From NCBI RefSeq assembly GCF_000935355.1, contig NZ_JXZC01000003.1, positions 423,126 through 487,125 on the forward strand: DNA of 64,000 nt, read 5' to 3'. The position numbers were made by a program, and so were the translations under genes. The notes beneath the pieces were generated by a model that saw nothing but the letters and a program-made list of their open reading frames with translations, was not told the DNA's origin and ran no database searches. Positions 24,481-33,343 of this stretch are shown here, piece by piece; positions within the stretch are counted from its first letter, which is position 1, and each line of letters begins with the position of its first letter. Origin of the DNA: Rossellomorea aquimaris (GTDB lineage Bacteria; Bacillota; Bacilli; Bacillales; Bacillaceae_B).

Positions 24481-26388
24481 GTGGCTCAATCAAATATGAA
24501 AGTCGCGGTACAAAAGTTTGGTAACTTCCTCAGTTCAATGGTTCTGCCTAATATTGGCGCATTTATCGCTTGGGGTTTAATTACAGCGTTGTTCATACCA
24601 ACTGGGTTCTTTCCAAATGAAAGCCTTGCCAAACTTGTAGGGCCAATGGTTACGTACCTGTTACCGCTCTTGATCGGGTATACAGGAGGTAAGCTCGTAC
24701 ATGACCAGCGAGGTGGGGTCGTGGGTGCAATCGCGACAATGGGTGTCATTGTCGGTGCACCGGATACACCGATGTTCTTAGGTGCCATGGTCATGGGGCC
24801 TCTAGGGGCTTACGTGATCAAAAAGTTCGATGGGGCAATCGAAGGGAAAATCAGAGCGGGGTTTGAAATGCTGGTGAATAACTTCTCAGCGGGTATCCTT
24901 GGAGGAATCCTTGCGATCCTTGCATTCCTTGGTGTCGGACCAGCCGTGGATGCATTTACGAATCTACTTGTCGCAGGTGTTGACTGGCTCGTAGCAGCAG
25001 GACTGCTTCCTTTAACAAGTATCCTGATTGAACCTGCAAAGATCCTATTCTTAAATAATGCCATCAATCATGGTGTACTATCACCAATCGGATTGGAGCA
25101 AGTTCAACAGGGTGGAAAATCAATTCTTTTCCTATTAGAAGCAAACCCGGGACCAGGTCTTGGAATTCTGCTGGCGTTCATGTTCTTTGGAAAAGGAACA
25201 GCGAAGCAATCCGCTCCAGGAGCAGGAATCATTCACTTTTTCGGTGGGATTCATGAGATTTACTTCCCGTACGTATTAATGAAACCGATGCTGTTCGTTT
25301 CCGTCATCCTCGGTGGAATGAGCGGAGTATTCACCCTTGTTTTATTAGGTGGAGGTCTGGTATCACCGGCATCACCTGGAAGTATCCTCGCGATTACCGC
25401 GGTTACCCCTCCAGAAGGAATGGCGTATCTGGCGAACTTCGCAGCCGTCCTTGTGGCAGCAGTTGTATCCTTCATCGTGTCTGCCATCGTGTTGAAATCA
25501 AGTAAAACGACTGATGAAGACATCGAAGGTGCAACAAAGAAAATGCAGGAAATGAAAGGCAAGAAGAGTTCTGTAGCAGGCCAAGTGAGCCAAGGAACAA
25601 TGCCTGAAGAAGTAAACAAGATCGTCTTTGCCTGTGATGCAGGCATGGGCTCTAGTGCCATGGGGGCTTCACTCCTCCGCAAGAAAGTGAAGGCGGCAAG
25701 TCTGGATGTCAGCGTGACGAACACGTCCATCAGTAACCTTCCATCTGACGCTCAAGTCGTCATCACACAGGAAGAACTGACGCCGCGTGCGAAAAATAAG
25801 CTTCCGAATGCGTATCACATTTCTGTGGATAATTTCTTATCCAGTCCGGAATATGACAAGCTGATCGCAAGTCTTCAGGACGGGATCACGGATGAGCAGG
25901 CAGAGTTTGTGGAGGATGCAGAGGAAGAAGCGGTAAACGCTGAGCCGAATGCAGATCGCGATGATGACCTACTGCTTGAAAAGAACATCTTCATGAATCA
26001 GTCTTTTGCCACAAAAGAAGAGGCGATCCGGTTCGCAGGAGAAGCTCTCGTCAAAGCAGGATATGTAGAAGAAAGCTATGTAGATGCTATGATTGACAGA
26101 GAAGGAATCACATCTACCTATATGGGTAATAATGTAGCCATTCCACACGGTACGGAAGATGCGAAGAAAGCTGTCATCAAATCCGGCTTCACCGTCGTTC
26201 AGGTGCCTAACGGCGTGGACTTCAACGGTGAGAAGGCGAAGATGATCTTCGGTATCGCCGGCAAGGACGGCACACATTTGGAAATCCTATCTGGCATCGC
26301 AGTTGTCTGCTCCGAGCAGGAGAACGTCGACAGAATGGTTCAGGCCAAGTCAGCCAAAGAACTGAAAGACATCATTAACAGCAACTAA
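24481..26388 (+). CDS. mtlA: PTS mannitol transporter EIICBA
   Basis: The protein has about 635 residues in three domains. EIIC spans about 1-345 with multiple membrane segments and GGIHEIYFPYVLMKP. EIIB spans about 375-465 with the phosphorylated cysteine in IVFACDAGMGSSAMG. EIIA spans about 490-635 with the active histidine in NVAIPHGTEDA. It imports mannitol and releases mannitol-1-phosphate. B. subtilis splits EIIA into MtlF, whereas here it is fused, so no mtlF is needed. GTG 24481 has AAAGGA eight bases upstream; ATG 24472 lies too close to that site. It is the first gene of mtlA-mtlR-mtlD. Confidence 0.92.
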   Translation: MAQSNMKVAVQKFGNFLSSMVLPNIGAFIAWGLITALFIPTGFFPNESLAKLVGPMVTYLLPLLIGYTGGKLVHDQRGGVVGAIATMGVIVGAPDTPMFLGAMVMGPLGAYVIKKFDGAIEGKIRAGFEMLVNNFSAGILGGILAILAFLGVGPAVDAFTNLLVAGVDWLVAAGLLPLTSILIEPAKILFLNNAINHGVLSPIGLEQVQQGGKSILFLLEANPGPGLGILLAFMFFGKGTAKQSAPGAGIIHFFGGIHEIYFPYVLMKPMLFVSVILGGMSGVFTLVLLGGGLVSPASPGSILAITAVTPPEGMAYLANFAAVLVAAVVSFIVSAIVLKSSKTTDEDIEGATKKMQEMKGKKSSVAGQVSQGTMPEEVNKIVFACDAGMGSSAMGASLLRKKVKAASLDVSVTNTSISNLPSDAQVVITQEELTPRAKNKLPNAYHISVDNFLSSPEYDKLIASLQDGITDEQAEFVEDAEEEAVNAEPNADRDDDLLLEKNIFMNQSFATKEEAIRFAGEALVKAGYVEESYVDAMIDREGITSTYMGNNVAIPHGTEDAKKAVIKSGFTVVQVPNGVDFNGEKAKMIFGIAGKDGTHLEILSGIAVVCSEQENVDRMVQAKSAKELKDIINSN

Positions 26389-26398
26389 AAATGTTATT

Positions 26399-26425
26399 CA
26401 GAAAGGTGGGATCCCTGCCTTTCTG
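26399..26425 (+). other. Intercistronic hairpin between mtlA and mtlR
   Basis: CAGAAAGG pairs with CCTTTCTG, with GGGATCCC in the centre. There is no long T run, so partial termination or mRNA 3'-end protection of mtlA is more likely than a full stop. Confidence 0.6.
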
Positions 26426-26472
26426 TTCTCATTTGTATTGATAAAAGCTAATTCAGGGAAAGAGGGGAAAGC

Positions 26473-28542
26473 ATGTTTATTACATCAAGGGAAAAATCCA
26501 TAATTGAATTGATCGTAAAAACATCGGGAAAACATACCGTGTACTCTCTTTCTGCCTTCCTGAATGTGAGCGGGAGAACCGTTCAGCGCAACTTGAAATC
26601 CATCGAAAACATTTTAAAACAGTATCATTTAGAGCTGAAGCGGACGGCCAATGAAGGACTGTTCATCGACGGGAAGAATGAACACATCTATCGCTTGATC
26701 CAGAATCTTGCAGAAGTGAATCCGACCGATGAAACACCAGAAGAGCGAAAGCTTAATTTACTGATCATCCTTCTCCAAGAAGGACCTTCTTTTAAAAAAC
26801 AGGTACTTGCACAGCAGTTGGGGATCAGCATAACGACCCTCACTTCGTATCTAGATGAGCTCGTCGATTGGCTGCAAAAATACGGTATCACCCTTACAAG
26901 GAAACGAGGGGTGGGGGTAGAGCTTACTGCAGATGAAGCCGAAAAACGTCATGCCTTGGCAAGCTTCTTCCTCGTCTATTTTTATGAAGACATCATCGAG
27001 ACCTTGTACGGAATGCAAAAGGGGAATAACCTCAATGAACCGGTGCTGGGGTATTTCAAGCCGGACTATTTACTCGCTGTCGACGGGGTGGTGAATCACC
27101 ATCTGGCCGAGGAACAGATTACCTTGACGGACAGTGATTATATCGGCCTCGTTGTCTATATTTGCCTGACGATCCAGCGAACCGAAATGGGCTTTGGATT
27201 ACAAAAATATGAGCCATCTGAGGATCCTGATTCCACTGAATATCTTCTGATGGACACGATATGCAGGGAACTGAAAGAAACACTTTCAATTCCGTTGACC
27301 AACCAGGACGTTCAATTTTTAACGGTCATATTAAAAGGGTCCAAAGTGCAGGATCCCGATGTTGTTTATTATGACAGCATCCTTCTTGGTCATCTCATCA
27401 AGAACGTCATAAAGGATGTATCGGCGGATCTCCACGTGGAACTGTCTGATGACTTTTCCCTTTTTCAGGGCCTGCTTGCCCATATGGGACCGTCCATCTT
27501 CCGCCTGCAGCATGAGCTGGATCTTTTCAACCCATTGACGGATGAAATCAAGAAGAAGTATCCCGTATTATTTTTAGCGGTAAAAAAGAGTCTTGAAACA
27601 GAATTCAAGGATATATCCTTTCCCGATGATGAGGTGGCATTCATCGTTCTCCATTTCGGCTCGGCCATGTTGATGAATGAAGAGAAGGTGAACATCCAAG
27701 CAGTGGTCGTATGTCCGACGGGGATCGGGACCTCCAAGATGCTCGCCAGCCGCATTCAGCGGGAACTGACGATGATCAATAAGGTGGAAATCCTGTCGAT
27801 CAAGGATTTTCAGACGGCAAATCTTGATGACTACGATATCGTTATTTCCACGGTCAGGCTTCCCTTTACGGAAGTGGAGTATATCCTGGTAAGCCCGTTA
27901 TTGAGCGAAAAGGACATCGGATTCATCCAAAGCTATCTGCAGAATAACGTAGAAAAGCTGACAAGAAAGAAATACTTGAAGGAAGCGCCGCGATCGGGTG
28001 AGAAAACCGAAGTCAGGATGCTCCTCAAGGAAATCAAGGATGTACACTCCAGCATGGAAGCCATACTCACCAATTTCCGCGTGTACCGGAAGCAGTCTGC
28101 GGGAAGTCATCTAAGGATCCTGAATGAAATGGTGGAACAAGCGGAACGGGACGAACTTCTTCAGCAGCCCCATGTGGTCATGCACCAGCTGATGGAAAGG
28201 GAGAGAAAAGGAGGACTCGGGATTCCGAAAACAAATATGGGTCTCTTCCATTGCCGGGATCATAACGTGAAGAAGTTGATCTTCCAGGTGGCCCATCTGG
28301 ATGAACCTTGCAGCATCAAGGGGATGGATGGTGTGGAAATGGAGTTGAAAAGCCTCCTACTCATGCTTGCACCGGAAGAGTTGAGCAGGCGGGAACAGGA
28401 AATCCTCAGCCTGATCAGTACAAGCTTAATCGAAGATCAAATAAGCATGATGATTTATTCGTCCACGAACGAAGCGATCATCTTGAAAAAATTAGAAGAT
28501 ATCTTTCTGGACTACTTACAAACTAATTTGATAAAGGAATGA
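26473..28542 (+). CDS. mtlR: Mannitol operon activator MtlR
   Basis: This 689-residue PRD regulator starts with a DeoR-type helix-turn-helix (HTVYSLSAFLNVSGRTVQRN). A second helix-turn-helix (QQLGISITTLTSYLDEL) is followed by two PRD modules (about 185-410, with conserved histidines in VNHHLAEEQ and LGHLIKN), an EIIB-like domain (VVCPTGIGTSKMLASRI) and a C-terminal EIIA-mannitol-like domain. The EIIA part keeps LFHCRDH. In this family, phosphorylation of a PRD histidine by HPr and dephosphorylation of the EIIB and EIIA sites activate transcription. Length matches MtlR of B. subtilis and Geobacillus. Its place inside the operon makes it autoregulated. Confidence 0.92.
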   Translation: MFITSREKSIIELIVKTSGKHTVYSLSAFLNVSGRTVQRNLKSIENILKQYHLELKRTANEGLFIDGKNEHIYRLIQNLAEVNPTDETPEERKLNLLIILLQEGPSFKKQVLAQQLGISITTLTSYLDELVDWLQKYGITLTRKRGVGVELTADEAEKRHALASFFLVYFYEDIIETLYGMQKGNNLNEPVLGYFKPDYLLAVDGVVNHHLAEEQITLTDSDYIGLVVYICLTIQRTEMGFGLQKYEPSEDPDSTEYLLMDTICRELKETLSIPLTNQDVQFLTVILKGSKVQDPDVVYYDSILLGHLIKNVIKDVSADLHVELSDDFSLFQGLLAHMGPSIFRLQHELDLFNPLTDEIKKKYPVLFLAVKKSLETEFKDISFPDDEVAFIVLHFGSAMLMNEEKVNIQAVVVCPTGIGTSKMLASRIQRELTMINKVEILSIKDFQTANLDDYDIVISTVRLPFTEVEYILVSPLLSEKDIGFIQSYLQNNVEKLTRKKYLKEAPRSGEKTEVRMLLKEIKDVHSSMEAILTNFRVYRKQSAGSHLRILNEMVEQAERDELLQQPHVVMHQLMERERKGGLGIPKTNMGLFHCRDHNVKKLIFQVAHLDEPCSIKGMDGVEMELKSLLLMLAPEELSRREQEILSLISTSLIEDQISMMIYSSTNEAIILKKLEDIFLDYLQTNLIKE

Positions 28543-28544
28543 TG

Positions 28545-29687
28545 ATGTTGAAACAAACCATACATTTTGGAGCAGGAAACATAGGCAGAGGGTTTATCGG
28601 GGCATTGTTTTCCCAATCAGATTATCACGTGACCTTTGTGGACATCGCCGAGCAGGTGATCAACAAGCTGAATGAAGAAGGACGCTACCAGGTGAAGCTT
28701 GCAACGGAAACGAAGGAAAAGGAAACGATCGAGAATGTTTCCGGTCTGAACAACCTTCATCAAGAAGGGGAAGTCATCGACACGATCGGCAGGTCAACCT
28801 ACCTGACGACGGCGATCGGACCGAATATCCTTCCAAGAATCGCACCTCTGATCGCTAAAGGAATTGCCAAGCGTTTGGCGTCTTCAGATGAGCCGTTATA
28901 TGTGATTGCATGTGAAAATCAGATCGGTGCCACTGATATTTTAAAGAATCATATTATAGAAAATCTTGATAAAAAAACGATTGCGATGCTTGAAGGGAAA
29001 GTCTACTTCTTCAATTCAGCCGTCGACCGCATTGTACCGATGCAAGATCAGAGTTCACTAGATGTACTCGTTGAACCTTATTACGAATGGGTGGTTGAAA
29101 CAAAAGAAACGATCCCGCCTGTTGAAGGGATGACGATTGTAGAGGACCTTGCTCCATTCATCGAGCGTAAGTTATTCACAGTTAATACAGGTCATGCAGT
29201 CATTGCGTACCTTGGTTACCTGCAAGGCAAGTCAACGATCGATCAGACATTGGCCGATGAAGCCATTGCCGAGCAGGTCAAGGAGACATTGAAAGAAACA
29301 GGTGCTTATCTAGTAAAACAATACGGGCTTGATGAAAAAGAGCATCTTGCTTATATTGATAAGAACATCGAACGCTTCAAAAATGCTTACCTGAACGATG
29401 ATGTCAGTCGTGTGGGACGGGCGCCGATCCGCAAGCTGGGACCAGATGACCGCTTGATCCGACCGACGACCGAGGCTCAAAAAGCGGGACTTTCTTATTC
29501 CTATCTTGCCAAAGCGATTGCTGCAGCCCTATTGTTTGACAATCCTGAGGATGAACAAGCGATGGAAATACAAGGTATGATCAAAGGTCACGGTCCGGCT
29601 CATGTGTTGAAAGAAGTGAGCGGACTGGATGAAGATAGTGAGATTACGAAGGAAGTATTGGTGCAGTATGAAGGGTTGAAGAAATAA
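28545..29687 (+). CDS. mtlD: Mannitol-1-phosphate 5-dehydrogenase
   Basis: The enzyme has about 380 residues. It starts with the NAD-binding GAGNIGRGFIG and contains the polyol-dehydrogenase signature KLFTVNTGHAVIAYLGYLQG (Lys, Asn and His of the active site). It converts mannitol-1-phosphate to fructose-6-phosphate in the cytoplasm. The overlapping ATG codons at 28539, 28542 and 28545 are all in frame; the last has the best distance from AAAGGA. The gene overlaps or touches the mtlR stop and ends at a strong terminator, closing the operon. Confidence 0.93.
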   Translation: MLKQTIHFGAGNIGRGFIGALFSQSDYHVTFVDIAEQVINKLNEEGRYQVKLATETKEKETIENVSGLNNLHQEGEVIDTIGRSTYLTTAIGPNILPRIAPLIAKGIAKRLASSDEPLYVIACENQIGATDILKNHIIENLDKKTIAMLEGKVYFFNSAVDRIVPMQDQSSLDVLVEPYYEWVVETKETIPPVEGMTIVEDLAPFIERKLFTVNTGHAVIAYLGYLQGKSTIDQTLADEAIAEQVKETLKETGAYLVKQYGLDEKEHLAYIDKNIERFKNAYLNDDVSRVGRAPIRKLGPDDRLIRPTTEAQKAGLSYSYLAKAIAAALLFDNPEDEQAMEIQGMIKGHGPAHVLKEVSGLDEDSEITKEVLVQYEGLKK

Positions 29688-29697
29688 AATGTGATCG

Positions 29698-29728
29698 GCT
29701 GCCGAACTTGATTCGGCAGTCTTTTTTT
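29698..29728 (+). terminator. Terminator of the mannitol operon
   Basis: CTGCCGAA pairs with TTCGGCAG over CTTGA, followed by TCTTTTTTT. Confidence 0.9.
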
Positions 29729-29756
29729 ATGAGTTTGAAGCAAAAAAGGGGAGACT

Positions 29757-29849
29757 CGACGCATAAAATTTTAAAACGACGCATAAATTCGAAATTGGAC
29801 GCATAAATGGGAATAATCGACGAATAAATCTCAAAAACGACGCATAAAA
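29757..29849. repeat. 20/21-bp periodic array, core CGACGCATAAA
   Basis: Five copies of CGACGCATAAA (allowing one change) begin at 29757, 29777, 29797, 29818 and 29838. The spacing is 20, 20, 21 and 20, with unconserved A/T-rich spacers. The array lies between the mannitol-operon terminator and the prolyl-hydroxylase gene. Confidence 0.78.
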
Positions 29850-30128
29850 CCAATCCGTGTCTTTTCTGTGAAGCTCCCGCGCCCACGCCAATCCTCCAAT
29901 CAACCTCAATCCCATCATCTCCCTTATTTTTTATCAAAAAAAAAGATAGATTTCCCCTCATACCGGGTGTAAAATATATGAAAATACACATGCAGGAGGA
30001 AACAGCCAAATACAATCTACAGTTATGCCTATTGTTGCGATCGTTTTTCCAGATTGGAAGAATACAAGAATGCTTCCACTAACATAAAAATTCAGAATGT
30101 TAAAAATATGATAAGAGGTTGATGAAAG
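29850..30128. other. Intergenic stretch before the prolyl hydroxylase gene
   Basis: GGAGGAAA at 29996-30003 is a strong ribosome-like site but is followed only by short frames (a 34-codon ORF from ATG 29978 that contains the site, and a 20-codon frame from ATG 30027). These could be a gene remnant; none is supported as a protein. Confidence 0.35.
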
Positions 30129-30782
30129 TTGGCAATGGATACTACTGAAATAGCTGTAAAGGAACAAACGATTTTTCACCATACGGGGAATAAGATCAAG
30201 ACGGAAGACAGGGAAATTCACATCATCGCAAAAATGGAAGAACCACTGATCGTCGTTTTGGGAAATGTGTTAAGTCATGAAGAGTGTGATGAACTCATCC
30301 AGCTGTCAAAGGACCGGGTCGAGCGCTCGAAAATCGGGAACACCCGGACAGTGGACGGACTGAGAACAAGCAGCTCTGTGTTTCTGGAAGAGAGTCACGA
30401 TGTCGTGACGCGTGTCGAAAAACGAGTCTCTCAAATTATGAATATACCCGTCGAGCACGGGGAAGGTCTTCAAATCCTTAACTATAAACCTGGTCAGGAG
30501 TACAAGGCCCACTTCGATTTCTTCTCGGCGTCATCGCGGCCGGTGAAGAATCCGAGAATCAGCACCCTTGTCATGTACCTGAATGACGTGGAAGAAGGCG
30601 GGGAAACGTACTTCACGAAATTGAATTTCTCTGTTTCTCCGCAAAAGGGGATGGCCGTCTACTTCGAATATTTCTATGATAATCAGGAGCTGAACGACTT
30701 GACGCTTCATGGCGGGGCACCGGTTGTCATCGGGGATAAATGGGCTGCAACTCAGTGGATGAGAAGAAAGGTTTTTAAATAA
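30129..30782 (+). CDS. 2-oxoglutarate/Fe(II)-dependent prolyl 4-hydroxylase
   Basis: This 217-residue protein has the double-stranded beta-helix iron site: H-x-D in YKAHFDFF, the distal histidine in LTLHGGAPV, and the 2-oxoglutarate-binding lysine in GDKWAATQW. The N-terminal part has the substrate-side helix region (LSHEECDELIQLSKDRV). Length and motifs match the Bacillus anthracis prolyl 4-hydroxylase, a close relative of collagen hydroxylases. It would hydroxylate proline in a protein or peptide substrate; none is apparent nearby. The TTG at 30129 is about ten bases from AAGAGG; ATG 30135 is possible. A terminator follows. Confidence 0.85.
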   Translation: MAMDTTEIAVKEQTIFHHTGNKIKTEDREIHIIAKMEEPLIVVLGNVLSHEECDELIQLSKDRVERSKIGNTRTVDGLRTSSSVFLEESHDVVTRVEKRVSQIMNIPVEHGEGLQILNYKPGQEYKAHFDFFSASSRPVKNPRISTLVMYLNDVEEGGETYFTKLNFSVSPQKGMAVYFEYFYDNQELNDLTLHGGAPVVIGDKWAATQWMRRKVFK

Positions 30783-30787
30783 AACGG

Positions 30788-30820
30788 AAGGAGGGGCACC
30801 CCAGGGTGCTCCTCCTTTTT
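30788..30820 (+). terminator. Terminator of the hydroxylase gene
   Basis: AAGGAGGGGCACCC pairs with GGTGCTCCTCCTT over CAG, followed by TTTTT; it touches the stop of the convergent permease gene. Confidence 0.88.
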
Positions 30821-31802
30821 AGCTTGCTGATTTCACCGGCTTAATCGTACCGGCATTCATTTTTTTTACGTTCACGGTGTGGATGATCATGCCTGCGATG
30901 ATCAGGAGGATGCCGATCAGGGCGAATCCTGACGGAAAGGGAACGGACAGGATTGCTGCTTCTCCCATGATGACGAACAGGATCTGGGTGGACTGGGTCG
31001 CTTCCACTGCGGCAAGCTTCCCGGGATGATGCCTCGCCAAATTTGTCGCAAGGAAAAAGAGGGAGGTCGCAATCACCCCTGAGCAAATGGCGACGATAAA
31101 GGATTGCGTCACTTGACCCGTGCTGGGTGCCCCCACCTTAACAAACGCATAGCACGAAAGGATCAGCCAGAAGGGAGTGCTCGCCATCGTCATCCCCAGC
31201 ACCCGTTGAAAGGTATCAAGCTTCCCGCCGCATACCTCCATCATTTTCCGGTTCCCGAGAGGATACGCAAAAGCTGCAAGGATCACCGGTAAGATTCCAA
31301 CGGCCATTGCAGAAAAGGACAAACCACTGGCATTTTCCTGTTGAATGAACAGGACCCCAGCTAAAATGATCGATGAGATGGCGAGAGCTCTTTTTTGAAT
31401 GGAGTGCCTGCGTCTGACCGGCCCCGAAGTATAAAACAAGGGAGCGAGCAAGATGCCAGCGACGATGGTAAATTGCCACGTACCCGCGACGAGCCAGCCC
31501 GGTCCATACGCTGCCGCATAAGTGAGAGGGCCGTAAAAGAGTACAAACCCGACAAAACTCCATACCAGCCATTCAAATGGTTTCTTCTTCAATTCAATCC
31601 AGACTTGATTTACATTCTTCCTTAAACCTACAATAAGGAAAAGGAAAGGAAGCATGAACAGGAAGCGAAGGGACGAACTCCACATCCAGCTTCCACCAGC
31701 AAGTTCCATGGACCGGTTCAGAATGAAGGTGACGGCAAAGAACATAGATGAAATGGTACCCAGGGTCAGTTCCTTGATGATGAACACTCCTTTCTGATAC
31801 AT
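30819..31802 (-). CDS. DMT-family multidrug-efflux-type permease
   Basis: The 327-residue protein has about ten hydrophobic helices in the EmrE-like/DUF6 superfamily arrangement (FVLFYGPLTYAAAYGPGWLVAG, LPVILAAFAYPLGNRKMM, VEATQSTQILFVIMGEA). It resembles the Bacillus 'multidrug resistance efflux transporter' family (PF13536-type). It is divergent from an XRE-cupin regulator with about 70 bases between the starts, so it is probably that regulator's target. The start is uncertain: ATG 31802 lacks a ribosome site, while AAAGGAGTG overlaps codons 4-6, so translation may begin just downstream at a non-ATG codon. The substrate is unknown. Confidence 0.8.
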   Translation of the reverse strand: MYQKGVFIIKELTLGTISSMFFAVTFILNRSMELAGGSWMWSSSLRFLFMLPFLFLIVGLRKNVNQVWIELKKKPFEWLVWSFVGFVLFYGPLTYAAAYGPGWLVAGTWQFTIVAGILLAPLFYTSGPVRRRHSIQKRALAISSIILAGVLFIQQENASGLSFSAMAVGILPVILAAFAYPLGNRKMMEVCGGKLDTFQRVLGMTMASTPFWLILSCYAFVKVGAPSTGQVTQSFIVAICSGVIATSLFFLATNLARHHPGKLAAVEATQSTQILFVIMGEAAILSVPFPSGFALIGILLIIAGMIIHTVNVKKMNAGTIKPVKSAS

Positions 31803-31870
31803 ATACTATAGTTTATTTTATATATATTATAATATACTTCAAAACATTGATTAAAGAAAGAGGTAGAAAT

Positions 31871-32461
31871 ATGAGCAATGACGGTTTGACGTGGCAGGAC
31901 CCGGAAAAATTGGCCCGGCACGTCGGAATGACACTGAGACATATACGACATGAACGAGGCCTTAACCTGCAGGAGCTTGCGGCCATGACCGATGTGAGTA
32001 CATTGACATTGGGTAAGATCGAAAGGGGAGAGGCGAATCCATCTTTGACGATCATCTGGAAAATCGCGAACGGACTTGAGATCCCGATTTCTGCCCTTCT
32101 CGTGGAAAAACAGGAAGTTCAGATTTCCAGGAAAAACGAAGGAAGCAAAGTGATCAGTGCCAATGAGTCCTTGACCCTGGAACCGATGTTTACTTCCTCT
32201 GGCTATAGCTCATTGGAAACCCACAGGGCCTTCCTGAAACCGGAAAGTGAATACCGTGCCGATGCCCACCAGGCGGGGGTGATTGAATTTGTCACCGTCA
32301 TGGAAGGAAGAGTGCGTGTGAAGGTTCAGGATGACGAATTCGAGCTAGGTCAGTATGATTCGATCAAGTTCCATGCAGATAAAGGCCACAGCTATATCAA
32401 TATGGGATCAACTGAAGCGGTCCTGCATTTTGTGATGATTTATACGGGACGGGCAGATTGA
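31871..32461 (+). CDS. XRE-family regulator with C-terminal cupin domain
   Basis: The protein has 196 residues with a Cro/CI-type helix-turn-helix at about 20-75 (RHERGLNLQELAAMTDVSTL, IERGEANPSLTIIWKIANGL). A cupin beta-barrel follows at about 115-190 (EFVTVMEGRVRVKVQDDEFE, DSIKFHADKGHSYIN) that should bind a small ligand. ATG 31871 sits behind AAGAGGT. It is divergent from the efflux permease. The AT-rich gap contains ACTATAGT and a TATAATATA block that may be the shared operator. The expected role is ligand-responsive control of the exporter. Confidence 0.85.
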   Translation: MSNDGLTWQDPEKLARHVGMTLRHIRHERGLNLQELAAMTDVSTLTLGKIERGEANPSLTIIWKIANGLEIPISALLVEKQEVQISRKNEGSKVISANESLTLEPMFTSSGYSSLETHRAFLKPESEYRADAHQAGVIEFVTVMEGRVRVKVQDDEFELGQYDSIKFHADKGHSYINMGSTEAVLHFVMIYTGRAD

Positions 32462-32493
32462 AGCTTATCGATGGGGATAAGCTTCTTTTTTAA
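32460..32493 (+). terminator. Terminator of the XRE-cupin gene
   Basis: GAAGCTTATC pairs with GATAAGCTTC over GATGGG, followed by TTTTTT; the stem begins within the stop codon. Confidence 0.88.
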
Positions 32494-32602
32494 GTGAAAA
32501 GCCTTACGATGGAAGATAAAAAAGGTTTTTTCAATCTTTCTTTGGCTTTTGGCTCATTTTCATTCAATCTTGGGGGCGTATGATCCCATCCATGCTACTT
32601 AA

Positions 32603-32692
32603 TTGCGTCGAAGTCGTCCATGATTGCGTCATTTTCGAGGTGAATTGCGTCGATTTCAAATTTATTGCGTCGTTTTTCATAGTTAAGGCGTC
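32603..32692. repeat. 21-bp periodic array, core TTGCGTCG (inverted CGACGCAA)
   Basis: Copies begin at 32603, 32624, 32645, 32665 and 32686 (the last degenerate), a spacing of 21, 21, 20 and 21. Read on the minus strand the core is CGACGCAAT, the same family as the array at 29757 in opposite orientation. It lies between the XRE-cupin terminator and the ECF sigma gene. Confidence 0.75.
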
Positions 32693-32755
32693 TTTTTGAA
32701 ATAAATGGTAAACAACCTCAGTCTACATTGCACGACACCCCATAAAAAAATTCCT

Positions 32756-32785
32756 TGAAACTTTTCCCAACCCACCCGACTCTAA
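32756..32785 (+). promoter_or_regulatory. ECF-type promoter before the sigma gene
   Basis: TGAAAC at 32756-32761 and CGAC at 32777-32780 are about 15 bases apart, close to the TGAAAC-N16-CGT pattern of Bacillus ECF promoters. This suggests autoregulation by the downstream sigma factor. Confidence 0.5.
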
Positions 32786-32806
32786 TGAATGACAGGAGGT
32801 TAATCA

Positions 32807-33343
32807 ATGGATGTAAAAATTGTGAAAAAAGCAATTAAAGGGAATGAACAGGCATTTGAAAGGCTGATCCACTCAGAAAGTGAAAAGCTGTACCGGACGG
32901 CATTCCTATATGTGAGAAATAAAGAAGATGCGCTGGACGTTGTGCAGGAGACGGTTTGCAAGGCATTCACCTCGATATCCCGGTTGAAGAACCCGGAGTA
33001 TTTCAGTACGTGGCTGATTAAAATCCTGATCCATACGTCATACAGCTATCTGAAAAAACAAAACAGACTCGTCCTGACGGGGGATGATTTTCTCGACAAT
33101 GCCCTCATTACAGAAGACAAGGATGTGGAGGGACGGATCGATTTGATCACGGCCATGGCATCCTTGAATCCACACTATCAAACAGTCATTATATTATTTT
33201 ACTTTCAGGGACAGTCGATCAAGACGATCGCAGAGACGATGGATACGCCTGAAGGGACGGTCAAGACGTATCTTCACCGTGCAAAGTTAGAATTAAGAAA
33301 GCTGTTGGAAGGAGTGAATCAGTATGGACAGAAAATGGTTTGA
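32807..33343 (+). CDS. ECF RNA polymerase sigma factor
   Basis: The 178-residue protein has region 2 at about 15-85 (LYRTAFLYVRNKEDALDVVQ, ETVCKAFTSISRLKNPEYFS, TWLIKILIH) and region 4 at about 118-170 (LNPHYQTVIILFYFQGQSIK, ETMDTPEGTVKTYLHRAKLEL). This is a normal extracytoplasmic-function sigma factor of the SigV/YlaC-like kind. It begins at ATG 32807 behind GGAGG and overlaps the next gene, its anti-sigma factor, by 20 bases. A likely ECF promoter lies 25-50 bases upstream. The signal sensed is unknown. Confidence 0.9.
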   Translation: MDVKIVKKAIKGNEQAFERLIHSESEKLYRTAFLYVRNKEDALDVVQETVCKAFTSISRLKNPEYFSTWLIKILIHTSYSYLKKQNRLVLTGDDFLDNALITEDKDVEGRIDLITAMASLNPHYQTVIILFYFQGQSIKTIAETMDTPEGTVKTYLHRAKLELRKLLEGVNQYGQKMV

